Shown in pieces: positions 8,047 to 16,991 of a stretch of 64,000 nucleotides of DNA. The position numbers and the translations under genes are program-made. Each line of letters begins with the position of its first letter. The first letter of the stretch is position 1. The stretch covers positions 186,001 to 250,000 of the forward strand of contig CAIRLC010000007.1 in the NCBI GenBank assembly GCA_903879335.1. The letters run 5' to 3'. The notes below the pieces were generated by a model. That model ran no database searches. It had not been told where the DNA came from and saw nothing but the letters and a program-made list of their open reading frames with translations. This DNA comes from an uncultured Pseudomonadota bacterium (lineage in GTDB: Bacteria; Pseudomonadota; Gammaproteobacteria; Steroidobacterales; Steroidobacteraceae).

Positions 8047-10527
8047 TTGGCATCGTTTCTGCAGAGTCCGTCACAGCGCCGTCTGGCCGTCTTCATCGGC
8101 GGCGGCTTAGCCGCCTTCGCTGCCTTAATTTTACTCGCAGGATCAGGGGCTTATTACTACCTAGCGCCTAGTTTACCCGACGTCGCCACCTTGCGAGACG
8201 TGCGACTGCAAGTACCTTTAAGGATCTATTCTAGGGATGGGCGGTTGTTAGCGCAGATTGGCGAGCAACGCCGGACCCCGGTGCGATTCGAGGACATCCC
8301 TAAATCCGTGGTCAACGCCTTCATCGCGGCTGAGGATGACCGGTTCTTCAGCCACGGCGGAATAGACAGCTTTGGGTTGCTCCGCGCGGCATTGGCTTCT
8401 GCGGTCTCGGGTGAGGCGCGTCAGGGGGGCAGCACAATTACGATGCAGCTCGCCCGAAATATGTTCTTAACCCCAGAGAAGAACCTGCGGCGCAAGCTAC
8501 GCGAGATATTCCTATCGTTACGGATGGAGCAGGAATTTTCAAAGCAGGAAATTCTGACGTTATATCTGAACAAGATTTTCCTCGGCGAGCGCGCCTATGG
8601 CGTAGGTGCAGCCGCGGAGGTTTACTACGGCAAACCGTTGCGTGAATTGACGCTCGGGCAAATTGCGACAATCGCCGCGCTTCCGAAGGCCCCGTCGACG
8701 GTCAACCCGATTGCCAACCCGGAGCGGGCGCAGCAGCGGCGTGGTTACGTCTTGCGACGCATGCTTGAAAAAGGGTTCATCAGCCAAGCGGAGCACGACG
8801 CCGCTAACGCTGAGCCCATCGATACTTATGAGCACGGCCTGCGGGTAGAAGTTGATGCCCCGTACGTCGCCGAGATGGCGCGGTCGCAATTGGCAGAGCG
8901 ATTCGGGGCCGATCTTTATACCGCCGGCTATCGGATCTATACCTCCGTGGATAGCCGATTACAGCGCAGTGCGGACTGGGCCGTTCGCGCCGCACTGCTG
9001 GAGTACGACCGTCGCCACGGTTGGAGAGGCTCTATTGGGCACACCGACCACCCACCGACCAGAGCGGGTGATGCGATGCAGATGCTCGACGCATTCCCGG
9101 TCGTGGGTGGCTTGATTCCATCAGTCGTGACGACTGTCGACGCTCGCAGCGCAACGGTTTACGGCCGCGATGGCCGCCAGTTTCGGTTGCCATGGGAAAG
9201 TGGCTTGTCCTGGGCGCGACGGAACGGAGCCGCGCCACGGCAGACCGCCGATATTTTGTCGGTTGGCGACGTGGTCTATGTACTGCCAACTCGCGATGGT
9301 GGGGCGCTGTTGGCTCAGGTGCCGCAGGCGCAAGGAGCATTCGTCGCCCTAGATCCACAGGATGGCGCCATCAGTGCACTCGTGGGTGGGTTCGACTACT
9401 ACGCCAGTAAATTTAATCGTGTCGTGCAAGCCCGCCGCCAGCCTGGCTCCAGTTTCAAACCCTTTATTTACTCTGGTGCACTTGAACAAGGTTTTACGCC
9501 AGCGACCATGGTGCTGGATGCGCCAATCGTCATCGAGGGATCGGGTCTTGAAGGCCTATGGCGGCCGGAAAATGATTCCCGTCACTTCTACGGTCCAACC
9601 CGACTTCGTGACGCCCTAGCGCGATCACGTAACCTCGTTTCAATCCGCATCTTGCGCGCCCTTGGCGTTGATTACGCCATAGATTACGCGCAACGATTTG
9701 GCTTTGAACCCGCTGAATTGCCACACAATCTGACGGTTGCGCTCGGTACTGCCCAATTAACCCCTCTGGAGATGGTGCGGGGTTACGCTGTATTCGCCAA
9801 TGGCGGCTTCCGGGTCACGCCCTACCTGATTGATCGGGTTGAAGATGCTTACGGCAAGGTCCTAATGGCCGCCAATCCAGCGGTAGCCTGTATGGAGTGC
9901 GACCTCCCCGTTGATCCTCCGTTGCCCCAGCCACCCGGCGCTCTGCCAGCTGAATCTGCGGCGAGTGTTGATGCTGCGCCTGAGTCGGCTGACAGTTCGC
10001 ACAAGAACTCAGCACGCAATCTCGCGCCCCGAGTCATCAGCCCCGCAAATGCGTTCCTGATGACTGATCTGATGCGTGATGTGATTCGCAAGGGTACGGC
10101 CCGCAGAGCACTGGCACTCAAGCGTGACGACATTGCCGGCAAGACGGGTACCACGAACGATCGTCGCGACACCTGGTTCTCAGGCTTCAATGGTGACATC
10201 GTCGCCACTGCATGGGTTGGCTTTGACCAAGAAAGATCGCTCGGCGCGAATGAAGAAGGTGGCCATACCGCATTGCCGATTTGGGTGTATTTCATGGGTG
10301 AGGCTTTGGCCGGACGCCCAGAGCACCGACTGCCCCAGCCTGAAGGGATCGTGACCGCCAGAATTTCGCCCACGACCGGTTCAATGGCGCGTCCGAACGA
10401 ACCCGACGCCATATTTGAGTTTTTCCTCGCAGGCCGGCTACCTGGAGCTGGGGGACTGGCGGGTGATGGCGCGGGATCCGCGAGCAGCAAACCGGGTTCG
10501 GCGAACGGAGACGAGCAAATTTTCTGA
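8047..10527 (+). CDS. mrcA: Penicillin-binding protein 1A (class A PBP)
   Basis: Bifunctional peptidoglycan polymerase and cross-linker anchored in the inner membrane. In 826 residues: an N-terminal transmembrane helix (about 13-36), a GT51 glycosyltransferase domain with catalytic Glu96 in AAEDDRFF and the signature RQGGSTITMQLARN, an OB-like insert, and the transpeptidase domain with SSFK (Ser468 nucleophile), SRN (527-529) and KTG (699-701). A Pro/Ala/Ser-rich, cysteine-bearing insert (about 615-660) interrupts the transpeptidase domain before the KTG motif. The start is a TTG at 8047; no in-frame ATG lies before the membrane helix. It is divergent from pilMNOPQ. Confidence 0.95.
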   Translation: MASFLQSPSQRRLAVFIGGGLAAFAALILLAGSGAYYYLAPSLPDVATLRDVRLQVPLRIYSRDGRLLAQIGEQRRTPVRFEDIPKSVVNAFIAAEDDRFFSHGGIDSFGLLRAALASAVSGEARQGGSTITMQLARNMFLTPEKNLRRKLREIFLSLRMEQEFSKQEILTLYLNKIFLGERAYGVGAAAEVYYGKPLRELTLGQIATIAALPKAPSTVNPIANPERAQQRRGYVLRRMLEKGFISQAEHDAANAEPIDTYEHGLRVEVDAPYVAEMARSQLAERFGADLYTAGYRIYTSVDSRLQRSADWAVRAALLEYDRRHGWRGSIGHTDHPPTRAGDAMQMLDAFPVVGGLIPSVVTTVDARSATVYGRDGRQFRLPWESGLSWARRNGAAPRQTADILSVGDVVYVLPTRDGGALLAQVPQAQGAFVALDPQDGAISALVGGFDYYASKFNRVVQARRQPGSSFKPFIYSGALEQGFTPATMVLDAPIVIEGSGLEGLWRPENDSRHFYGPTRLRDALARSRNLVSIRILRALGVDYAIDYAQRFGFEPAELPHNLTVALGTAQLTPLEMVRGYAVFANGGFRVTPYLIDRVEDAYGKVLMAANPAVACMECDLPVDPPLPQPPGALPAESAASVDAAPESADSSHKNSARNLAPRVISPANAFLMTDLMRDVIRKGTARRALALKRDDIAGKTGTTNDRRDTWFSGFNGDIVATAWVGFDQERSLGANEEGGHTALPIWVYFMGEALAGRPEHRLPQPEGIVTARISPTTGSMARPNEPDAIFEFFLAGRLPGAGGLAGDGAGSASSKPGSANGDEQIF

Positions 10528-10589
10528 TGATCGGCGGATTGAATCTGGCCGATACTAGATTGAGATGGGCTGATCGAAGGGTAAGGTAA

Positions 10590-11222
10590 ATGACGCGTCC
10601 CCGGAGTATTCGAGGCGACGACATCAGGGTCGCGCTAGCTCAGGAAGCCGCTCGAATCATGTTCGAGCACGGCATCGAGGACTATGGTTTCGCCAAGCGC
10701 AAGGCCGCTGAGCGACTTGGCGCTGGTGAATATGCCGTATTACCGAAGAACGCGGAGATCGATGCTGCCCTCGCCGAATACCAACGTCTCTACGCCGCTG
10801 ATACCCATGACGACACGCTAGCCTTGCAGCGCCAAGCTGCCGTTGCGGCTATGGAACTACTCGCAGAATTTGAACCACGCCTCGTCGGTCCTGTACTCAC
10901 CGGCACAGCAACTCCGCATCAAACGGTCGCGCTCCACCTATTTTGTGACTACCCTGAATCGATCAGCATGCGATTGATGGATCAACATGTCCCACATAAT
11001 GTCGGGGAGCAGCGGGTTCGCATGAACTCTGAACGGTACTTGCTGTTGCCGACTATTGAATTTGATGTCTATGACATTCCATTTGAAGCCATCGTCTTCT
11101 CGAAAGACGGGATTCGTCAGGCGCCGTTATCAGCGTCGGACGGAAAGCCGACCCGCAGAGCGGGGCTGAACGAGGTGCGCACTCTGCTCGGCGCTGGCGC
11201 ACCGATCAGCTCTTACGAGTAA
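10590..11222 (+). CDS. Conserved protein of unknown function, nucleotidyltransferase-like
   Basis: A 210-residue soluble protein without signal peptide or membrane segment. It resembles a proteobacterial family sometimes labelled nucleotidyltransferase-like: an N-terminal helical part (MFEHGIEDYGFAKRKAAERL), a middle with PRLVGPVLTGTA, then mixed alpha/beta with ALHLFCDYP. No catalytic motif can be asserted. The ATG is preceded by AAGGTAA. It lies 60 bases after mrcA on the same strand and its last 17 bases overlap the convergent 3' end of the enoyl-CoA hydratase gene. Confidence 0.75.
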   Translation: MTRPRSIRGDDIRVALAQEAARIMFEHGIEDYGFAKRKAAERLGAGEYAVLPKNAEIDAALAEYQRLYAADTHDDTLALQRQAAVAAMELLAEFEPRLVGPVLTGTATPHQTVALHLFCDYPESISMRLMDQHVPHNVGEQRVRMNSERYLLLPTIEFDVYDIPFEAIVFSKDGIRQAPLSASDGKPTRRAGLNEVRTLLGAGAPISSYE

Positions 11223-11979
11223 ACTTCGCGATGCCAGCACGCGCATCCGGGAAATGAGCATTGCACGCCATGACCTCACCGGCCATCGCAAAAGCCTGCT
11301 CAACGCCAACCTCTAGCTGTCGATAGAAGAGTGCCTTACCTGCAGATATCGCATCCGCTGGTTTTGCAACGATCGTACTCGTCAGCTGTCTGACTGCATT
11401 ATCCAGCTCTACGGCTGGTACGACACGGTTGACTAGCCCCTTGGACTGAGCCGTCGCAGCGTCGATGAATTCTCCCGTCAAGAGCATCTCAAGCGCTTCT
11501 TTACGTGAAATATTCCGCGATAGCGCAACCGCCGGAGTCGAGCAAAACAGGCCGAGATTGATCCCGGATACTGCAAACTTCGCCGTCTCTGCTGCAACCG
11601 CCAGATCGCACATCGCCACCAGTTGGCATCCCGCCGCGGTTGCAACCCCTTGGACACGGGCAATGACCGGTTGCGGCTGACGCTGGATCGTAAGCATCAA
11701 TTGGGTACAACGACTGAACAGCGCTTGCAGGTCTTCCACAGAGTGCTCTGCGCCCATCTCATTCAGGTCATGGCCGGCACTGAAGGCCTTACCGTCAGCA
11801 GCAATCACAATGACGCGCACGTCGGCATTGGTCGCCGCTGCGTTGAGGCATCCCCGAAGGGCCGACATCATCGCGTCCGATAGAACGTTGTATTTGTCCG
11901 GACGATTCAAAGTCAGGAACAGAACGCCAGCCTCAAGATTCTCCCGCACCCAAGGCTGTTCGTGGTCATTGGCGGACAT
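11206..11979 (-). CDS. Enoyl-CoA hydratase/isomerase family protein (ECHDC3-like)
   Basis: A crotonase-fold protein of 257 residues, probably acting on an acyl-CoA. The oxyanion-hole segments are AFSAGHDLNEM (first hairpin) and GVATAAGCQLVAMCDL (second). The classical hydratase glutamates are not in the expected places: the second hairpin has AAGCQL where hydratases have AGGCEL, which resembles the ECHDC3/FadB-like subgroup and makes true hydratase activity uncertain. The ATG at 11979 has AAGGAG eight bases upstream; a longer reading from 12042 lacks a ribosome site. It lies downstream of an acyl-CoA synthetase on the same strand, consistent with fatty or carboxylic acid metabolism. Confidence 0.85.
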   Translation of the reverse strand: MSANDHEQPWVRENLEAGVLFLTLNRPDKYNVLSDAMMSALRGCLNAAATNADVRVIVIAADGKAFSAGHDLNEMGAEHSVEDLQALFSRCTQLMLTIQRQPQPVIARVQGVATAAGCQLVAMCDLAVAAETAKFAVSGINLGLFCSTPAVALSRNISRKEALEMLLTGEFIDAATAQSKGLVNRVVPAVELDNAVRQLTSTIVAKPADAISAGKALFYRQLEVGVEQAFAMAGEVMACNAHFPDARAGIAKFTRKS

Positions 11980-12061
11980 CAATGTTCTCCTTAACGTTCG
12001 AAATGAAACGACGCGCGAACACTTGATCAGCGGAGCACTCATCGACCGCCGCCACAGCCGC

Positions 12062-12128
12062 GCAGACCGCCATTCTTTTTAACCTAAGGCAGAATCCGCT
12101 CATAGTTTTTTCCATTCTGGCGGTCTGC
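12062..12128. repeat. 11-bp inverted repeat with 45-bp spacer
   Basis: GCAGACCGCCA (12062-12072) and TGGCGGTCTGC (12118-12128) are exact reverse complements. The spacer is AT-rich with T5-6 runs. The element lies between the acyl-CoA synthetase stop (12148) and the hydratase-like start (11979) on the minus strand. It could fold as a long-loop hairpin or be a paired protein-binding site. No function is assigned. Confidence 0.5.
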
Positions 12129-12147
12129 TATGCATGGGTTTCCACGC

Positions 12148-13830
12148 TCAGTCTGGGAAATCCTCCTCCCAGTACTCATTGCTGCGGCGTAGCCTAATGT
12201 CCTGTCGATCCAACTCTATTTGGCGGAGCTCTACACGCCGGATCTTGCCGGATATGGTCTTCGGGAGCCCTGAAAACTCGATTCGACGGACACGCTTGAA
12301 CGGGGAGACGCGCGCACGGACGTGGCTGAAAATGGATCTCGCAGCTTCGGAGCTCGGCGATACTCCGGTGGCCAGGACGATGAAGGCCTTGGGCACAGAT
12401 AGGCGCATGCTATCCGGGCTCGGAATCACCGCAGCCTCAGCGACCGCGGGATGCTCCAGCAGTAGGCTTTCCAGCTCGAATGGGCTGATGCGGTAGTCAG
12501 ATGACTTGAATACGTCATCATTACGGCCGACATAGGTGATGTAGCCGTCCGAGTCGCGTCGAGCAACGTCGCCCGTGTGGTAGTAGCCGCCGTGCATGGC
12601 TGCATCATTTTTCTCGGTGTCGTCGAGATAGCCGAGCATTAACCCGATCGGCCTTTTCTCTAAGGATAGGCAGAGTTCTCCCTCCTCAGCGGATCGCCCA
12701 TCGGGGCCGAGAAGCACCACCTCATAGCCAGGCAAAGGTTTGCCCATAGATCCGGGTTTGACCGGTAATCCGGGTGGGTTGCCGATTTGAGCGGTTGTTT
12801 CGGTCTGGCCAAATCCGTCTCTAATGGTTACGCCCCATGCGTCACGGACCTGCTCAATGACTTCCGGATTCAATGGCTCTCCGGCACCGACCAGTTCGCG
12901 GATGCTCGTTTTCCAGTCGCCTAGCTGCTCTTGAATCAGCATCCGCCACACGGTGGGTGGGGCACAAAAGGTGGTAACGCCCGCCTTGACCAAGACATCG
13001 AGGAGGCCTCGAGCGGAAAAACGATCATATTGATAGGTGACCACGGTCGCGCCAGCATTCCAAGGCGCAAAAAAACACGACCAGGCGTGTTTTGCCCATC
13101 CCGGAGAGCTGAGGTTCAGGTGTACATCACCCGGCCTAAGACCAATCCAGTACATGGTCGACAGGTGACCGACCGGATAACTCGTTTGAGTGTGGGCAAC
13201 CAACTTCGGCCGCGCCGTGGTCCCGGAGGTGAAATAGAGCAAGAGGAGGTCGCCGGCATGGGTGCGATGCTCGGTTTCAAACACCTGGTGGGCAGCTTCA
13301 CTGTCCGAATAAGTTGACCATCCAGGGGCTGATCCGTTGACCGCGATTCTTACAGGTGCGCCAGACAAACCTTCGAACTTGGAGGCCAATGCGGCGTCGG
13401 CCACGACCACCTTAACTCGACCCCGCTCGAAGCGGTCGATCAGATCGTCACGCTGCAATAGCGTCGTGGCCGGAATCATGACAGCGCCAAGGCGAATCAC
13501 CGCCAGCATTGTCTCCCAGAGCGGGACAACGTTACCCAACATGATGAGCACCCGATCACCGGGCCCAACTCCTAGGCCCACCAAGTAATTGGCGACTTGA
13601 TGCGAGCGCCGCGCGAGGTGGTCAAAGCTGTAGCTGGCATCTGCGCCGTTATCGTCGAGCACGCGCAAGGCTGTTCGGTCGTTGCCTTCCGCGATCCGGT
13701 CGAAGTGATCTTTGACCCAATTGAAGTAATCCGGCCGGTCCCACTCGAATGTTTCTCGAGCAGCATCGAGATCAAACTGTTCGGCCAGCAAGCGCGCCCG
13801 CAAGGCGGCAAAGCGATCGGCAGCATTCAT
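12148..13830 (-). CDS. AMP-binding acyl-CoA synthetase (medium-chain/acetyl-type)
   Basis: Activates a carboxylic acid to its CoA thioester through an acyl-adenylate. The 560-residue product has the P-loop-like motif LLYFTSGTTARPKLVAH, the A5 motif DGFGQTETT, the hinge region YYHTGDVARRDSDGYITYVGR and the A10 lysine motif KTISGKIRR near the C-terminus. It resembles the medium-chain (AcsM-like) acyl-CoA synthetases more than acetate-specific Acs, but the substrate cannot be read from sequence. The ATG at 13830 is preferred; a TTG (13842) and GTG (13836) lie just upstream. Co-directional with the ECH-like gene 168 bases downstream. Confidence 0.9.
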   Translation of the reverse strand: MNAADRFAALRARLLAEQFDLDAARETFEWDRPDYFNWVKDHFDRIAEGNDRTALRVLDDNGADASYSFDHLARRSHQVANYLVGLGVGPGDRVLIMLGNVVPLWETMLAVIRLGAVMIPATTLLQRDDLIDRFERGRVKVVVADAALASKFEGLSGAPVRIAVNGSAPGWSTYSDSEAAHQVFETEHRTHAGDLLLLYFTSGTTARPKLVAHTQTSYPVGHLSTMYWIGLRPGDVHLNLSSPGWAKHAWSCFFAPWNAGATVVTYQYDRFSARGLLDVLVKAGVTTFCAPPTVWRMLIQEQLGDWKTSIRELVGAGEPLNPEVIEQVRDAWGVTIRDGFGQTETTAQIGNPPGLPVKPGSMGKPLPGYEVVLLGPDGRSAEEGELCLSLEKRPIGLMLGYLDDTEKNDAAMHGGYYHTGDVARRDSDGYITYVGRNDDVFKSSDYRISPFELESLLLEHPAVAEAAVIPSPDSMRLSVPKAFIVLATGVSPSSEAARSIFSHVRARVSPFKRVRRIEFSGLPKTISGKIRRVELRQIELDRQDIRLRRSNEYWEEDFPD

Positions 13831-13877
13831 GTACACCCCCAAGGAGCCCGATCATGCCACGTCGCTTTGGCTAGTGG

Positions 13878-14744
13878 TTATCGGGCAGCAGCACGGCGCT
13901 CGTCGTAAATCAACATCAGGCCACCGAGAACGACAATCACCCCGCCAATGAAGACGTTAGAAGCTGGCAACTTTGCGAAAAACAACCAATCAATGGCCAA
14001 ACCCCATGGCAACGCGGTGTACTCGAACGGCGCGACCACAGAGGCGGGAGCACGGCGAAAAGCCGCCGTAATCAGATGCTGCGCTAGCGCCCCCGTGGCG
14101 CCGATAATCATGATCACCGGCCAATGGCCGATAGCTATTGGTTTCCAGACCGGCGCCGCAAGAATGATGGCGGCTATAAAAATGACCGCCATGTACCAAA
14201 GCACGAGCGCATGCACGGAGTCGGTGCGACTCATCACGCGGATCATCAATACGCCGCCTGCATAACAGACCGCACTCGTGAGCGCGCCTAATCCACCTAA
14301 GGAGGCGAACCCGTGCAAGGTGGGGCGAAGTGCAATCAGTACGCCCGCAAAGCCAACCAATATTGCAACCCATCGAGTGAGTGGCACTTTTTCATGAAGC
14401 AGCACACTAGACAGCATCGCCACCATCAACGGCGCGCTCATGAATTCAGCGTAGGACTCCGTGAGGGGCTGCACTGAAACTGAGTAAATGAAACTGGCCA
14501 ACATGATCAAGCCAAGTGCGGACCGCGCGAGGTAGATCCATGGGTTAGCCACCGCGAGTTGCCGCCAAGCGCCCGACCAAGCGATAGATCCCAACATAAA
14601 AGGCAGCGAAGCGCCGGCGCGAATCGCAGTCACCTGCATCATGGGATATTCAGTCGAAAGCGTCTTGAGGCCCCAGTCCATCGCGGCGAATACGCCAACG
14701 GCGGACATCATGATGGCTATAGCCTTCAGGTTGCTTTCACGCAT
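13878..14744 (-). CDS. EamA-family (DMT superfamily) transporter
   Basis: A predicted inner-membrane exporter of small metabolites with about ten transmembrane helices in two EamA halves (roughly 1-135 and 145-288). The typical first-half motif lies around AIRAGASLPFMLGS and the second-half one around GALAQHLITAAFRRAPASVVAPFEY. The substrate is unknown. The ATG at 14744 has AGGA eight bases upstream; an ATG nine bases further (14753) is the alternative. It ends 47 bases before the acyl-CoA synthetase start on the same strand and follows gltA. Confidence 0.87.
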   Translation of the reverse strand: MRESNLKAIAIMMSAVGVFAAMDWGLKTLSTEYPMMQVTAIRAGASLPFMLGSIAWSGAWRQLAVANPWIYLARSALGLIMLASFIYSVSVQPLTESYAEFMSAPLMVAMLSSVLLHEKVPLTRWVAILVGFAGVLIALRPTLHGFASLGGLGALTSAVCYAGGVLMIRVMSRTDSVHALVLWYMAVIFIAAIILAAPVWKPIAIGHWPVIMIIGATGALAQHLITAAFRRAPASVVAPFEYTALPWGLAIDWLFFAKLPASNVFIGGVIVVLGGLMLIYDERRAAAR

Positions 14745-14789
14745 TGTCAGCATCCTGAATACAGGCGCCGATACCGGCGCAGGCCTAAA

Positions 14790-16085
14790 TCAACGAGCAG
14801 CGATATCGACGTAATTGCGCGTGGTCTCACCCGTGTACAGCTGTCGTGGGCGCCCGATCTTCATTCCCGGATCAGAGATCATTTCCTGCCAATGTGCCAC
14901 CCAGCCCGCTGTTCGCGCAATCGCGAACATCACCGTGAACATGGACTGCGGAATACCGATAGCCCGGTAAATGATTCCTGAGTAGAAGTCGACGTTCGGG
15001 TAGAGACGCCGAGATACGAAGTACTCATCCTTGAGAGCAATTTCTTCCAACCGCAATGCGAGCTCAAACAACGGACTGTCGGAGCGCCCGAGATTGGCGA
15101 GAACCTGATGGCAGGTTTCACGAATAATTTGGGCGCGAGGATCGAAGTGCTTGTAGACACGGTGACCGAAGCCCATGAGCTTCGTGTGATCCTGCTTATC
15201 TTTCACTTTCGCTAAAAACTTGGGAATGGCATCCGCAGTACCGATTTCCTCAAGCATCTGCAGGACGGCCTCATTAGCGCCTCCGTGGGATGGACCCCAG
15301 AGCGCTGCGATTCCAGATGAGATCGCGGAATAAGGATTAGTGCCGGTGCTTCCCGCTAAGCGCACGGTTGAGGTCGAAGCATTTTGCTCGTGGTCAGCAT
15401 GCAGGATTAGGAGCAGGTCCAAGGCCCTCGCAGCGATTGGATCAACTTCGAACTGCTCACAAGGCACTGCGAAAAACATGCTCATCAAATTGGAGCAGTA
15501 ATCGAGGTCATTACGTGGATAAATGAACGGCTGACCGAGCATATGCTTGTACGCGGCAGCCGAAATGGTGGGCATCTTGGCGATGATGCGGTGCGCAAAG
15601 ATTTCCCGATGCCGTGGATTATAGATATCCAAGGAGTCGTGATAAAAACCAGCCATTGAGGCCACGACAGCCGACAGCTGCGCCATCGGATGGGCGTCGT
15701 AGTGAAATCCGTTGTAGAAGCGCAGCAACGATTCATTGATCATCGTGTGCCGACCAATGCTATGGCTGAACTCTTCGAGCTGGACTTGAGTCGGCAGCTC
15801 GCCGTAGATCAACAGATACGACACCTCAAGGAACGAACTCTTGGCCGCCAGTTGCTCAACCGGATAGCCCCGGTACAGCAGGACGCCTTTATCGCCGTCG
15901 ATGTAGGTGATCTTCGACTCGCAAGAAGCGGTCGACATGAAGCCGGGATCAAAGGTGTACACCCCGTGATCTTTGGCCAGTGGCGCAATGCTCAGAACGT
16001 CAGGGCCGACACTCGGCGACATTGCCTCAAGGGTGCTGGACTTGCCGGAGGTTTCGTCTGTAAGCGTGAACTTTCTAGTCGCCAT
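14790..16085 (-). CDS. gltA: Citrate synthase (type II)
   Basis: Condenses oxaloacetate and acetyl-CoA to citrate, the entry step of the TCA cycle. The 431-residue length and motifs match the large, hexameric NADH-sensitive bacterial form: catalytic His267 in SHGGANEAV, His308 in [14 protein letters not shown] and Asp366 in [10 protein letters not shown]. The N-terminal ~60 residues form the beta-rich extension of that type. AAGGGG stands upstream of the ATG. No good intrinsic terminator follows; only a short GCGCCG/CGGCGC hairpin at 14765-14780 without a T-run. Confidence 0.97.
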   Translation of the reverse strand: MATRKFTLTDETSGKSSTLEAMSPSVGPDVLSIAPLAKDHGVYTFDPGFMSTASCESKITYIDGDKGVLLYRGYPVEQLAAKSSFLEVSYLLIYGELPTQVQLEEFSHSIGRHTMINESLLRFYNGFHYDAHPMAQLSAVVASMAGFYHDSLDIYNPRHREIFAHRIIAKMPTISAAAYKHMLGQPFIYPRNDLDYCSNLMSMFFAVPCEQFEVDPIAARALDLLLILHADHEQNASTSTVRLAGSTGTNPYSAISSGIAALWGPSHGGANEAVLQMLEEIGTADAIPKFLAKVKDKQDHTKLMGFGHRVYKHFDPRAQIIRETCHQVLANLGRSDSPLFELALRLEEIALKDEYFVSRRLYPNVDFYSGIIYRAIGIPQSMFTVMFAIARTAGWVAHWQEMISDPGMKIGRPRQLYTGETTRNYVDIAAR

Positions 16086-16219
16086 ATCGCAGCCCCTTGT
16101 AACTGCGAAAGCGTCTCACGCTGCAGTGCAATAATCAAGGCGCAAGCCCCCCTCAGCTTGGCCCAAACCCCGGAAAGACCAATCGTTTTAGACCCTGACG
16201 GCGGCTAGGCCCAAAGCAA

Positions 16220-16244
16220 AACGCCCGGCGTTTAGCCGGGCGTT
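16220..16244 (-). terminator. Rho-independent terminator of rpmE
   Basis: A perfect 10-bp stem, AACGCCCGGC (16220-16229) and GCCGGGCGTT (16235-16244), with a five-base loop. On the minus strand it is followed by TTTTGCTTTG. It lies 32 bases after the rpmE stop codon. Confidence 0.85.
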
Positions 16245-16276
16245 CAGCAGCACGCCGCAGATGCGGCGGGCTCGGA

Positions 16277-16480
16277 TTAGCGAGCGGCGTACTTCTTGCG
16301 GAAGCGATCGACACGGCCACCGGTATCGACGATCTTCTGCTTACCCGTGTAGAACGGATGGCAGGAAGCGCAGACTTCAATCTGCAGGTCAGAACCGAGG
16401 GTCGAGCCGGTCTCAAACGTGTTGCCGCAGCTGCAGGTCACGGTGATGCTCTTGTAGTCCGGGTGGATCGCGGCTTTCAT
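16277..16480 (-). CDS. rpmE: 50S ribosomal protein L31, zinc-binding type
   Basis: The 67-residue protein begins [20 protein letters not shown] and carries four cysteines (Cys16, Cys18, Cys37, Cys40) in TCSCGN and EVCASCHPF. It is therefore the zinc-binding (C+) form, which serves as a zinc store and is replaced by the C- paralogue under zinc limitation in other bacteria. The ATG at 16480 is the family start; the frame remains open upstream but that part has no L31 similarity. The strong terminator at 16220-16244 suggests a single-gene unit. Confidence 0.95.
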   Translation of the reverse strand: MKAAIHPDYKSITVTCSCGNTFETGSTLGSDLQIEVCASCHPFYTGKQKIVDTGGRVDRFRKKYAAR

Positions 16481-16974
16481 CGCAGGCTCACTCAATTTTA
16501 AGGGTCGCAAAAAGGGCGCGAAGTATAGGGCGGCTGTGCGCCTAGTGCAAGGTCGCTGATGGCACGCCACTCTTTGCTCGCCTCTTTCAGCGTCAAAAAG
16601 TGTCAGCAAGATTGAAGGGTTAGAGTCTAAAGCGAAAATTCGGCTTGAAGTTTTCGATCTAAACCGCGGTGTTTTGAATGGCTAATTGTTATCCACATTT
16701 CCTGTGGATAACTTTGTGGATAGATAGACCCCACGGCCTACTTATCACGGTAAAAATGGCCTACATGTCAGTTTGGTTAAAAAGTAAACACTCCATAAAT
16801 TCCATAACTATCAGTGCTTTAAGCCACACAACCTCAGGTGCAGGATCAGGAAAGCCTCGTTAGTGCAGAACTTTGGCCTCGGAGCGAGCCATGTGCACAA
16901 CTCTCAGAAAGGAGCCAAACCAACGGTCACTAATTTAGTTGCTGTCAAGCATTTTTCGGATGTGATTATGTAGA
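16481..16974. other. Non-coding region between rpmE and hemW
   Basis: Nearly 500 bases without a convincing gene. The part next to rpmE must hold its promoter. The centre (16660-16830) is AT-rich and contains the DnaA-box cluster listed separately. Short reading frames here (for example 16678-16863 on the plus strand) have no recognisable product and no ribosome site. Confidence 0.7.
16689..16723. promoter_or_regulatory. Cluster of three DnaA boxes
   Basis: TTATCCACA (16689-16697) is an exact consensus DnaA box. TGTGGATAA (16703-16711) is the exact box on the other strand, with a five-base spacer, so the two form a dyad. TGTGGATAG (16715-16723) is a third box with one mismatch, in the same orientation as the second and 12 bases on. 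AT-rich DNA follows to about 16830. This could be part of a replication origin, a DnaA-titrating or reactivating locus, or a DnaA-controlled promoter. Confidence 0.7.
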
Positions 16975-16991
16975 AAAAGCCGCCGCGGCCT
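16975..16991 (-). terminator. Probable terminator at the end of hemW
   Basis: On the minus strand the stop codon of hemW runs straight into GGCCGCGGCGGCTTTTTC. GCCG and CGGC pair around a CGG loop, extended by a G-T and an A-T pair, followed by five Ts. The stem is short but GC-only at its core. Confidence 0.45.

Noticed and set aside
9849-10490. 213-residue reading frame antisense to mrcA
   Set aside because: Lies inside the transpeptidase-coding region, has low-complexity Ala/Ser/Arg composition and no recognisable motif.
14765-14780. Intrinsic terminator after gltA
   Set aside because: Six-bp GC hairpin without any T-run on the minus strand; too weak to annotate as a terminator.
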